Shown piece after piece: positions 1 to 6,747 of a stretch of DNA of 26,449 bases. The notes beneath the pieces are model-generated. The model was not told where the DNA came from, did not search any database, and was given only the letters and a program-made list of their open reading frames with translations. Both the position numbers and the translations under genes were made by a program. The DNA comes from Burkholderiales bacterium UBA2459 (GTDB taxonomy: Bacteria; Pseudomonadota; Gammaproteobacteria; Burkholderiales; Burkholderiaceae_E). The DNA is taken from positions 141,817-168,265 of the forward strand of contig DDPV01000043.1 in assembly GCA_002342365.1 (NCBI GenBank), given 5' to 3'. The first letter of the stretch is position 1; every line of letters starts with the position of its first letter.

Positions 1-1915
1 GATACGATCCGACAACAAACTGCTGCTGCCATCGAAGCGCTAGCGTCTGGAAAGCCGAAGCGGAGAGACTATTGATATCGTTTGCAAAACGTTTTCCCAC
101 GTGGCGCAGCTCAGCGGCCACGACCTGTTGCGCCTGCTGATACCGAAGCTCGGCAAAGGCTGAAAGCTCAGGGATCGCTGGCATCGATCGTCCGTCCATT
201 GCCAATCCCGAAACGGTCCAATCGCCACGATAAAGCGCCTTCATGCTCGTCAGACTGACGTAGCTCTGCCAATTAGCCTGCCACTGACTTTGCCATGCAA
301 GCTCAACGCCGTATCGCTCGGTACCTGGAGCGTTACGAAAACTATTTTGACCAGCAAGCGAGCGATCGACCACGATTTCATTGCTGCTTCGAACGCTGAA
401 GCCTGTCAGCTCCCAACGGTGCAAACCCGCGCTTCGACCTCGCCAACCAAGCTCCCATTGTCGATTCCGTGCCGCATCCAGTTGGCTGTTGAATCGCGGC
501 AAAATTCGGCTTGGACTCAGTGGATCGATGACATAGGAGAGCTCGGCAAGGGTCGGTGTTTCATAGCCCCGGGCCGTACTCAGGTACAGCTGCTGGTTGC
601 GCCCCAGCCAGTGCTGGATACCGATGACCGGACTGGTCTGCCTAAACTTGACTTCTCCGGAGCCGTCTTGACGGTCGCTCAAGTAGTAGTCCTGAGCACT
701 TAAGCGAACCGTGCCGTGTCGCAGGCCGCCAAATGCACTCCAGCGCTCTGAAAGATCTGCTTGTGCGATCCACACGGCCTGCTCTGATTGTGCGCGCTGG
801 TCTTCGTCACGCGTGAGACCGCCCACTTTCTCTCCGAGGTTTGCGCTACCGGATTGCCTTCGCTCCTCTGAGTTTTCGCGCTCGAGCGATAAACTCCAAC
901 GTATCGGAATTTCACGCAGTACCATCCGATGATTGAACCTCAAACCGAGGCCCTGGTAGCTGCGATCAAGGCCAACCCAGGAGTTTGAGGCAAGGTACTG
1001 CAGATTATCGCGTGTACCGATATAGCCGTACACATTCAAATCCATCGCATCGCTGAGCCGATGATCGACCGCGAGACCAAGCTGGTCTTGGGATGTTTGT
1101 TTGCGAACATTCCGCTCGACGGTATTGGTGCCCGCCTGCCTTGGATCAAGTCGCAGCTGTTCGAGACTCAAACCTGCAGGATCTTTCGCATAGGGTTGGT
1201 CCCAAAGCTGTGCAAGCACCCGCAATTGCGTCGCCTCGCCCCATTGGTATCGGTAAACACCCTGGATTTGCTTGCGTGCCGCTGCGCTATGTCTTCGATA
1301 ACCATCAATCGAAAAATCACTGAAGTCCAAGATTGCGTCGCTAGGACCGTCGCGGTACTCGGCCTGAAGCGCTTGCTTGCTTAGACCAAGACTGCCGGCA
1401 TAAGCCTCCGCTTGCAGCTTGAGTCCTGGTTCAGGCACCCGGGTAAAGGTCTGAATCACGGCACCCGAGGCATTACCGTAAAGCACCGCCATGGGTCCGC
1501 GCAAAACTTCCATGCGTTCGGCTGAACCCAAGGCAAAGCTTGAGGCCTGCCCCTGGCCGTCGGGAATCGATGCGGGAATGCCATCGCTGATCAATCGGAT
1601 GCCGCGTACGCCAAAAGCTGCGCGTGCGCCAAAGCCACGCACCGAGAGTTGGGGATCCTGCGCGTAGTTTCCTCGGTCGGCAGCGACCATGCCGGGTAAT
1701 CGTTGCAAGGCTTCGGCAGCCTGAACCCGCGGACCAGCGCCCTCAAGTTGATCTTCGCCGATCAAGCCAAGCGCTGCCGGGGTTTCCCACAAGGGCTCTG
1801 GACGTCGGCTTGCAGAAACAACCACCGGTTCTTTGACGGGTTCCGATTGCGCAAAGATTGCGCTCGGCGCCAGGAGAAGGCCCATCCCTGCCAAAACAAG
1901 GCGCTTCGATCGCAT
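1..1915 (-). CDS. pqqU: TonB-dependent outer-membrane receptor, PqqU/YncD-like (3' end off window)
   Basis: The frame is open from an ATG at 1915 to the window edge, giving about 638 residues; YncD/PqqU of E. coli is about 700, so roughly the last 50-60 residues are missing. A signal peptide (residues 1-22, ending IFA-Q) precedes a TonB-box-like EPVVVSA at 29-35. The plug follows, with NYAQDPQLSVRGFG (83-96), GIPASIPDGQGQ and EVLRGPMAVLYGNASGAV (136-153). From memory these match the plug of E. coli YncD, now called PqqU, almost word for word, and barrel stretches such as RGYETPTLAELSY also agree. PqqU imports pyrroloquinoline quinone across the outer membrane. The start lies 3 bp after the cytochrome c stop, so the two are probably co-translated. 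A PQQ-dependent dehydrogenase gene sits just upstream, which supports PQQ as substrate. A siderophore or other substrate is not excluded. Family is certain; ligand is inferred. Confidence 0.85.
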   Translation of the reverse strand, partial: MRSKRLVLAGMGLLLAPSAIFAQSEPVKEPVVVSASRRPEPLWETPAALGLIGEDQLEGAGPRVQAAEALQRLPGMVAADRGNYAQDPQLSVRGFGARAAFGVRGIRLISDGIPASIPDGQGQASSFALGSAERMEVLRGPMAVLYGNASGAVIQTFTRVPEPGLKLQAEAYAGSLGLSKQALQAEYRDGPSDAILDFSDFSIDGYRRHSAAARKQIQGVYRYQWGEATQLRVLAQLWDQPYAKDPAGLSLEQLRLDPRQAGTNTVERNVRKQTSQDQLGLAVDHRLSDAMDLNVYGYIGTRDNLQYLASNSWVGLDRSYQGLGLRFNHRMVLREIPIRWSLSLERENSEERRQSGSANLGEKVGGLTRDEDQRAQSEQAVWIAQADLSERWSAFGGLRHGTVRLSAQDYYLSDRQDGSGEVKFRQTSPVIGIQHWLGRNQQLYLSTARGYETPTLAELSYVIDPLSPSRILPRFNSQLDAARNRQWELGWRGRSAGLHRWELTGFSVRSSNEIVVDRSLAGQNSFRNAPGTERYGVELAWQSQWQANWQSYVSLTSMKALYRGDWTVSGLAMDGRSMPAIPELSAFAELRYQQAQQVVAAELRHVGKRFANDINSLSASAFQTLALRWQQQFVVGSY

Positions 1916-1918
1916 ACC

Positions 1919-2260
1919 CTACTGCGCCCTTTCGAGCACGATTCGGTTTGATCCGTACCAAAGCGATACCGCCTCGATCTCCTTATCGCTGAGCGATTTT
2001 GCAATCACGCTCATCACTTCGTGCAAACGTTTGCCGCTGCGATAGTGCTGAAGCTGTTCACCTAGGTAATCAGGGTCTTGTCCGGCCAAATGCGGGGTGC
2101 GTGGCGCCGTCGACATACCTTGGACCCCATGGCAGGCAGCACAGGCCTGAATAGCCTTGCGCTTACCAAGCTCAGAGTCGGCGATCGCCCTGCCTGAAAT
2201 CGCGAGAAAGACAGCGGCAACCAAAGCCAATGCCAGCGCGGTCTTGAACCACTGGATCAT
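1919..2260 (-). CDS. Small secreted c-type cytochrome (c4/c553-like)
   Basis: The protein has 113 residues with a signal peptide over about residues 1-27 (ISGRAIA-D). There is one haem-attachment motif, CAACH (40-44), and Met83 in HEVMSVIAKSLSD is the likely sixth iron ligand. The stretches PHLAGQDPDYLGEQLQHYRSG and LSDKEIEAVSLWYGS are typical of the monohaem cytochrome c4/c553 fold. It should act in the periplasm as electron acceptor, most simply for the PQQ dehydrogenase encoded just upstream, passing electrons towards the respiratory chain. It lies between that dehydrogenase and the TonB receptor. The 68-bp gap to the dehydrogenase holds an intrinsic terminator, so it may be expressed by readthrough or from its own promoter. 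The redox partner is inferred from position. Confidence 0.88.
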   Translation of the reverse strand: MIQWFKTALALALVAAVFLAISGRAIADSELGKRKAIQACAACHGVQGMSTAPRTPHLAGQDPDYLGEQLQHYRSGKRLHEVMSVIAKSLSDKEIEAVSLWYGSNRIVLERAQ

Positions 2261-2284
2261 TTGTTAAAACATCCACAACAAAGC

Positions 2285-2315
2285 AAAAAAACGCCGACCC
2301 GCTTGCGAGTCGGCG
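2285..2315 (-). terminator. Intrinsic terminator after the PQQ dehydrogenase gene
   Basis: On the minus strand a perfect 7-bp stem CGCCGAC/GTCGGCG with a 10-nt loop is followed at once by seven T residues (plus-strand A run 2285-2291). It begins 13 bp past the dehydrogenase stop and lies before the cytochrome c start, so it should lower transcription of the cytochrome and receptor relative to the dehydrogenase. Confidence 0.82.
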
Positions 2316-2328
2316 CTCGGGTGAACGA

Positions 2329-3606
2329 CTACTCGTAGCTGATACGGTAGATCGCGCCTGCGAAGTCATCCGATACCAGCATGGAACCGTCCTTCATGAC
2401 CGCAACGTCAACCGGTCGGCCTCGATACAAGCCGGTTGCCGGATCAAGGAAGCCAGAGGCAAAGACCTCCATCTTTCCGGCTTTTCCATCGGGACCGATC
2501 GGTACAAACTGCACCTCGGCACCGCTTGGCTTGGTGCGATTCCAGGATCCATGAGCCGCAACAAAAATACCGCCCCTGTACTTGGCGGGGAACTTGTTGC
2601 CGGTGTAAAACGCCATGCCCAGCTGAGCTTGATGCGCCGGAAACTCAACTTCGGGGAAAATTGCACCCTTGGGTTCTGGCATGTCCTTTAAGTCAGGGGC
2701 TGCGTCAGAGCCTGCCACTTTAAACTTCCCGTTCCAATAAGGAAACCCAAAGTGTTGACCCGGTTTGGTTGACCGGTTCAATTCACCCGGCGGTATGTCG
2801 TCGCCCAGACCATCAACCTGATTGTCGGTCCACCAAAGCGAACCATCCTTCGGATTGAAATCCATACCGACCGAATTACGGGCACCCATGGCAAAGACTT
2901 CACGCTTGCCACCATCAAAGGGGTCCATGCGGACGATACCGCCGATACCGATCTTGTTATAAAGATCGATCTTTTCCTTGGCCTGTACGTTAAACGGCTG
3001 GCCAAGTGTGATGTAGAGCTGCTTATCGGGCCCGATGCGGCAAGTTCGGGCACCGTGATTAAAGGATTCCTCATCGGGAGGAATCAGGTTGCCCTTTGAA
3101 ACCACCTCAATCACAGCAACATCCGGACCCTCATAAAAGAACTCGGCTGCGGGGAAATTCAATACCCGGTTGTGCTCGACGACCAATAAAAAACCGTCCG
3201 GCGTCCAGCACACGGCATTCGGGTTTGAAAATTTGAGCGAGGGCGCAAAGGATTTGACCTCGTCGGCAACACCGTCGCTATCGCGATCGGTCACTGCCCA
3301 CACGGTGGTTTTGCGTGTGCCAACAAAAAGCATGTTGGTGTTGGGCGCGACCGCCATATGCCTGGCGTCGGGCACGACTGCAAACAACTCAATCTTGAAT
3401 CCGGGCGGCAGCTTCACGCGCTTTAAGTTCTCGCGAATGTTTGCCGCCTTTTTTCCGTCCTGGGCCACGGTTGGAATATTCAAATCGGTGGTTGCAACCC
3501 TGAACTGCTTAAGCGTTTCCAACTTATCCTGCGCAAGTGCGGCTGACGCGTAGCCAAAGGCTGCGGTCAAGGCGAGCGCAATGGCTCCTTTTTTAAAGGA
3601 TTTCAT
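2329..3606 (-). CDS. PQQ-dependent glucose/sorbosone-type dehydrogenase, secreted
   Basis: The protein has 425 residues with a clear signal peptide (1-26, ending AALAQ). The rest fits the six-bladed beta-propeller GSDH family (soluble glucose / L-sorbosone / aldose sugar dehydrogenase). Family motifs are FNHGARTCRIGPD (182-194, with the probable catalytic His184), GGIVRMDPF, the run AMGARNSVGMDFNP (239-252), PGQHFGFPYWNG (282-293), HGSWNRT (352-358), RPVDVAVMKDGSMLVSDD and a C-terminal GAIYRI. A D-x-D-x-D-G loop (107-115) may bind calcium, as expected for PQQ enzymes. It should oxidise an aldose or aldehyde in the periplasm and pass electrons to the downstream cytochrome c. The start has a strong Shine-Dalgarno AGAGGAGAG (3614-3622). 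No PQQ synthesis gene is visible here. The exact sugar is unknown. Confidence 0.88.
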   Translation of the reverse strand: MKSFKKGAIALALTAAFGYASAALAQDKLETLKQFRVATTDLNIPTVAQDGKKAANIRENLKRVKLPPGFKIELFAVVPDARHMAVAPNTNMLFVGTRKTTVWAVTDRDSDGVADEVKSFAPSLKFSNPNAVCWTPDGFLLVVEHNRVLNFPAAEFFYEGPDVAVIEVVSKGNLIPPDEESFNHGARTCRIGPDKQLYITLGQPFNVQAKEKIDLYNKIGIGGIVRMDPFDGGKREVFAMGARNSVGMDFNPKDGSLWWTDNQVDGLGDDIPPGELNRSTKPGQHFGFPYWNGKFKVAGSDAAPDLKDMPEPKGAIFPEVEFPAHQAQLGMAFYTGNKFPAKYRGGIFVAAHGSWNRTKPSGAEVQFVPIGPDGKAGKMEVFASGFLDPATGLYRGRPVDVAVMKDGSMLVSDDFAGAIYRISYE

Positions 3607-3852
3607 TCAAAAACTCTCCTCTGGTTAAAAATAAATAACAATGCATCTCAATCCTGATTTTAGAATCATGATTCAAACCACCCCTCGTGGCCTGTTTCAA
3701 TTATGGCCAATGCCAACGCGCAATCTGAACTGGCCCGCCCAACGGTTTATTGCTTTGCACAAGCGGCAGTTGCGCTTGTCTGCAAAGATCGCGCTCAAAG
3801 CCCAGGGCTTGGGCGAAGTTCCGCATGCGAAGCCAGATTGCGCGCACGAGGA
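3607..3852. other. Intergenic region upstream of the PQQ dehydrogenase
   Basis: These 246 bp hold the ribosome-binding site of the dehydrogenase and, presumably, its promoter; I could not pick a convincing -35/-10 pair. A short perfect palindrome AAGCCC-A-GGGCTT (3798-3810) has no following T run, so it is not an obvious terminator for the response regulator. Short open frames on both strands lack a Shine-Dalgarno and any recognisable motif. Confidence 0.4.
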
Positions 3853-4251
3853 TCAGGCGTAGGTTAGCTCAAGGGCTTGCCTCAGGGTCGAGCCGAGCAT
3901 TCCAAGGGTGAGGCTTCGTTTACACAAAACCTGCAAGACACCGCGACGCTGATACTCGGGCAAATCCGTCGACTTGAGCTCACCGCTAAACACAACGATG
4001 GCTGTACTTGGACGCAAGTGGCTTCGAATGCCGTCCAACCACGCTAGGCCCGACATGGTTCCCAGCTGATGATCCAGGATGATCAAATCAAAACGCTCCT
4101 GTCTGCAGAGCCAATTGGCACGCTCGATGGTGCTTGCGGTCTGTAATCGAATGTTGGCCTGCAAAGCTCGGCACGACATGGTGATCATGGTCAGGGTGGT
4201 TAAATCGTCATCGATTGCGAGCACTTTTCGAATCTGCGGGTCAAGTAACAT
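3853..4251 (-). CDS. Single-domain (CheY-like) response regulator
   Basis: The protein has 132 residues from the chosen start, nearly all one receiver domain. The acidic pair is Asp14/Asp15 in VLAIDDD, the phospho-acceptor is Asp60 in LIILDHQLG, the switch Ser is Ser89 in IVVFSGE, and the conserved Lys is Lys111 in LCKRS. No DNA-binding or enzymatic output domain follows, so it should work by protein-protein contact or as a phosphate shuttle. I chose the ATG at 4251 because AAAAGGA sits 8 nt upstream; the frame is open further to 4299 without a good ribosome-binding site. The gene overlaps the end of the hybrid kinase by 11 bp, which implies translational coupling and a shared phosphorelay. 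The signal and target are unknown. Confidence 0.85.
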   Translation of the reverse strand: MLLDPQIRKVLAIDDDLTTLTMITMSCRALQANIRLQTASTIERANWLCRQERFDLIILDHQLGTMSGLAWLDGIRSHLRPSTAIVVFSGELKSTDLPEYQRRGVLQVLCKRSLTLGMLGSTLRQALELTYA

Positions 4252-6493
4252 GATGAAGGTCCTTTTCATTGACAGGTTGAATCTGCTCGAGTCGGGCAAG
4301 CATGTCCTGGCTCAGCGCATAAGAAAGCCTAACGACATCCCTCAAGGTGCAGCTTGCTACCGTGCCAGCCGGGTCGGCCGCAAGGCAGGCTTGCTCTGCG
4401 ACCTGAAACCGCCTCGACGCATCGCGGTAAGCCACCAAACTGCACGCACCGGCGATGCGATGCAAGCGTTGGCGCAGTTCGACCGAGCCAATCGGGTCCG
4501 ACAAGCTCAGGTTGCTTCGAACGCTATCGATTGCTGACTGCAGCAGTGCTTGCTGATCGACCAAGGGAAATTCGCTATAATTTTCATCCCAGTAACTTTG
4601 ATCAAAGCAGGTTCCCGCAAAGCACCAGCTTGCAAGCGTTTCGGCGAGCTCGGCGCGCCGATAGGGCTTGCCAAGAACCTGATCGGCACCGGCTTGAAGC
4701 ACTTGCTCGCGCTCGTGCTGCATCACACTTGCCGTCAGCGCAACGATCGGTGCATGCTTGCACCATCCCTCCGAGCATCTGATTGCCCTGATCGCGTCAA
4801 TGCCCGACAACACCGGCATTTGAATATCCATGAGGATAAGGTCGAAAGCCTCGCGGCTCGCAAGTTCAATCGCCTGTAAACCGTTTTCAGCGACCGCAAC
4901 ATCGCAGGCAAGCGATCGCAAGTGGGCCAGTGCGACTTTTCGATTGGTCTCTTGATCTTCAGCGAGCAATATCTTCAATCTGCGCGCTTGCGTTGGACTG
5001 CAAACCGGTCCTGGGCTTGTCACGACTTCCTGCATTTTGGGCATCGACAAAAGCAGTAGGGCGATAGTTCCGCGCCCTTCGAGGCTCGATAAGCCCAGCG
5101 CGCCACCCATACATTGAACCAGCTTTGCGCAAATACTCAGGCCAAGTCCGGTTCCGCCAAAGCGTCGGGTCATGCTGTCATCAGCCTGGCTGTAGGCCTC
5201 ACCGAGGCGATCCAGTTGAGCCTGGTTCATACCAATGCCCGAGTCCCTGATCAAGACGGCAAACCAATCATCGCCTTCAAGCGGTAACGCTGGCGGACTG
5301 AGCCAACGCGGTGCGGGCCAAAGCAAGCCGTCGATCCCAACGCCGCAGCGATCGAGCGCATCAGCCCAGAGCTCCGAAAGATTCGGTCCATCGTCTTCTC
5401 TGAGCGAAAACACGTGCACGTGAACAGGATGCTGCCTTGAGAACTTGATCGCGTTACTCAGCAAATTGTTCAAGACCTGCCGAAACCGCGTCGGATCACC
5501 CCGGCGCACACCCAAGGGTTTAAGGCGGCTGTACAGCTGCAAGCTTGCTCCTTCGGCTCGCGCTTGTTGCAATCGAATCACCTCGGCGGCGATGGCGCTT
5601 GGCTGAATCGCTATCGCTTCCATCCGCACACAGCCTTCTTCCAGTTTCGAGAGGTCAAGCACATCATTGAGAATCCCAAGTAGGGACTCGGCGGACTGCA
5701 ATAAGGTGCTCGCAAGATCGTGTTGCTGTGCAGACAATTGGGTTTGGAGCAAGAGTTCAGCCATTCCAATTAAGCCATTCATCGGCGTGCGAATTTCGTG
5801 ACTCATATTCGCCAAAAACAGGCTTCTCGCTTTTGCGTGGTGATTGGCGCGCTCCGACTCACGCCTCGCTGCTGCTGACTCTTCGCTCAGCCGATGGGTC
5901 AATTCATCCTTTGCCCTAAGCAAGGCTGATTGTTCGCCCAAAAGCCTTCGCAGCTCAAATTCGTCAACCACGATGCTTGCAAGTTGCTCAAGCACACGGC
6001 GCTCGGTCGCACTCAGACTTCTCGGCTTGGAATCGATCACGCATAGGGCTCCGAGCCTTTGCCCGTTGGGCACGGTCAGCGCTGCTCCGGCATAAAAGCG
6101 AAGGCCCATGGGTCCGGTAACAAGCGGGTTTTGGGAAAAACGCGGATCCAGGCTGGCGTCGTTAACAATCAAGACACCGTTATCTTGGGCGATCGTATGA
6201 TCACAAAAGGCAATATCGCGCGCGGTCTCCCTGGCCTCGATGCCTTGTCGAGCAAGAAACCATTGTTTGTGCTCAGCGAGAAGGCTGATTGCGCTGCTTG
6301 GCACACCGATAAAGTGAGCCGCAAGTTCGACAACCCGATCGAAGGTCTCACTTGGCGAAGCGTGCAACAGCCGATAAGAGGCAAGTGTTTCAAGACGCTG
6401 CGACTCAATCCTGTTCAGATCTTTAGCGATTCCGTCTACAAGTCGCGCCGACACGGGTCGTGCTGGGCTGCCGACACTGCAAAACTGATCCAT
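4241..6493 (-). CDS. Soluble hybrid sensor histidine kinase (GAF-HisKA-HATPase-REC-HPt)
   Basis: The protein has 750 residues and no membrane segment, so it is cytoplasmic. In order (numbers approximate) it has a GAF sensor domain (45-180, with RFSQNPLVTG and ALCVIDSKPR), a linker helix, HisKA with the phospho-His in SHEIRTPMNGLIGM (about His232), and HATPase_c with N box (LNNLLSNAIKFS), G1 DSGIGM and G2 GGTGLGLS. A receiver domain follows with LLAEDQ, Asp in LMDIQMP (about 556) and GKPYR, then a C-terminal HPt domain with His in RLHRIAGAC (about 678). This is a BarA/ArcB-like relay without the membrane part. A GTG at 6517 would add 8 residues, but GAGGAG lies 6 nt before the ATG at 6493, so I use 6493. 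It overlaps the response regulator and is probably its phospho-donor. The GAF ligand cannot be read from the sequence. Confidence 0.9.
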   Translation of the reverse strand: MDQFCSVGSPARPVSARLVDGIAKDLNRIESQRLETLASYRLLHASPSETFDRVVELAAHFIGVPSSAISLLAEHKQWFLARQGIEARETARDIAFCDHTIAQDNGVLIVNDASLDPRFSQNPLVTGPMGLRFYAGAALTVPNGQRLGALCVIDSKPRSLSATERRVLEQLASIVVDEFELRRLLGEQSALLRAKDELTHRLSEESAAARRESERANHHAKARSLFLANMSHEIRTPMNGLIGMAELLLQTQLSAQQHDLASTLLQSAESLLGILNDVLDLSKLEEGCVRMEAIAIQPSAIAAEVIRLQQARAEGASLQLYSRLKPLGVRRGDPTRFRQVLNNLLSNAIKFSRQHPVHVHVFSLREDDGPNLSELWADALDRCGVGIDGLLWPAPRWLSPPALPLEGDDWFAVLIRDSGIGMNQAQLDRLGEAYSQADDSMTRRFGGTGLGLSICAKLVQCMGGALGLSSLEGRGTIALLLLSMPKMQEVVTSPGPVCSPTQARRLKILLAEDQETNRKVALAHLRSLACDVAVAENGLQAIELASREAFDLILMDIQMPVLSGIDAIRAIRCSEGWCKHAPIVALTASVMQHEREQVLQAGADQVLGKPYRRAELAETLASWCFAGTCFDQSYWDENYSEFPLVDQQALLQSAIDSVRSNLSLSDPIGSVELRQRLHRIAGACSLVAYRDASRRFQVAEQACLAADPAGTVASCTLRDVVRLSYALSQDMLARLEQIQPVNEKDLHHVT

Positions 6494-6573
6494 AAGCAAC
6501 TCCTCATCCTGCTCCACAGCAGGTCCTGTTTTATGACTTTTTGCGGTCTTCGAGGAGATTTGTTTGTTGAAAA

Positions 6574-6601
6574 CTTATCAAAAACTTGCCATGCAAATCA
6601 A
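6574..6601 (-). promoter_or_regulatory. Possible sigma-70 promoter for the kinase/regulator pair
   Basis: On the minus strand TTGATT, a 16-nt spacer and GATAAG lie in an AT-rich stretch about 80 nt before the kinase ATG. A perfect TTGACA (6616 to 6611) is nearby but has no good -10 at standard spacing. This is a weak call from pattern alone. Confidence 0.25.
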
Positions 6602-6667
6602 GAATTTTTTTGTCAAAGACAATAACGATCAACAAGGCTTCACACGAGCGATCAGCGGCTAGTTCGC

Positions 6668-6693
6668 AAAAAAAACGGCCTCCGAAGAGGCCG
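6668..6693 (-). terminator. Strong intrinsic terminator after the symporter gene
   Basis: On the minus strand a perfect 7-bp stem CGGCCTC/GAGGCCG closed by a stable TTCG tetraloop is followed by eight T residues. It lies 55 bp past the symporter stop and ends the acetate uptake cluster before the kinase promoter region. Confidence 0.93.
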
Positions 6694-6712
6694 CTTGATG
6701 AATAAGCTGCTC

Positions 6713-6735
6713 GCTGCCTGACGCAATCAGGCAGC
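6713..6735 (-). repeat. Hairpin directly after the symporter stop codon
   Basis: A perfect 9-bp inverted repeat GCTGCCTGA/TCAGGCAGC with a 5-nt loop lies 12 bp past the symporter stop and 19 bp before the terminator hairpin. It has no T run, so it more likely protects the mRNA 3' end or acts together with the next hairpin than terminates alone. Confidence 0.6.
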
Positions 6736-6747
6736 TTGGGCGCTTGT

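Noticed and set aside
290..703. Plus-strand 137-codon open frame
   Set aside because: It lies wholly inside the minus-strand TonB receptor, which has clear family motifs across the same bases.
3798..3810. Palindrome AAGCCC-A-GGGCTT as terminator of the response regulator
   Set aside because: It is short and has no T run on the minus strand.
3641..3862. Plus-strand 73-codon open frame, and a 47-codon minus-strand frame over the same bases
   Set aside because: Neither has a Shine-Dalgarno or a recognisable domain, and both sit in the promoter region of the PQQ dehydrogenase.
6059..6625. Plus-strand 188-codon open frame
   Set aside because: Antisense to the GAF domain of the histidine kinase and its upstream region; composition is not protein-like.
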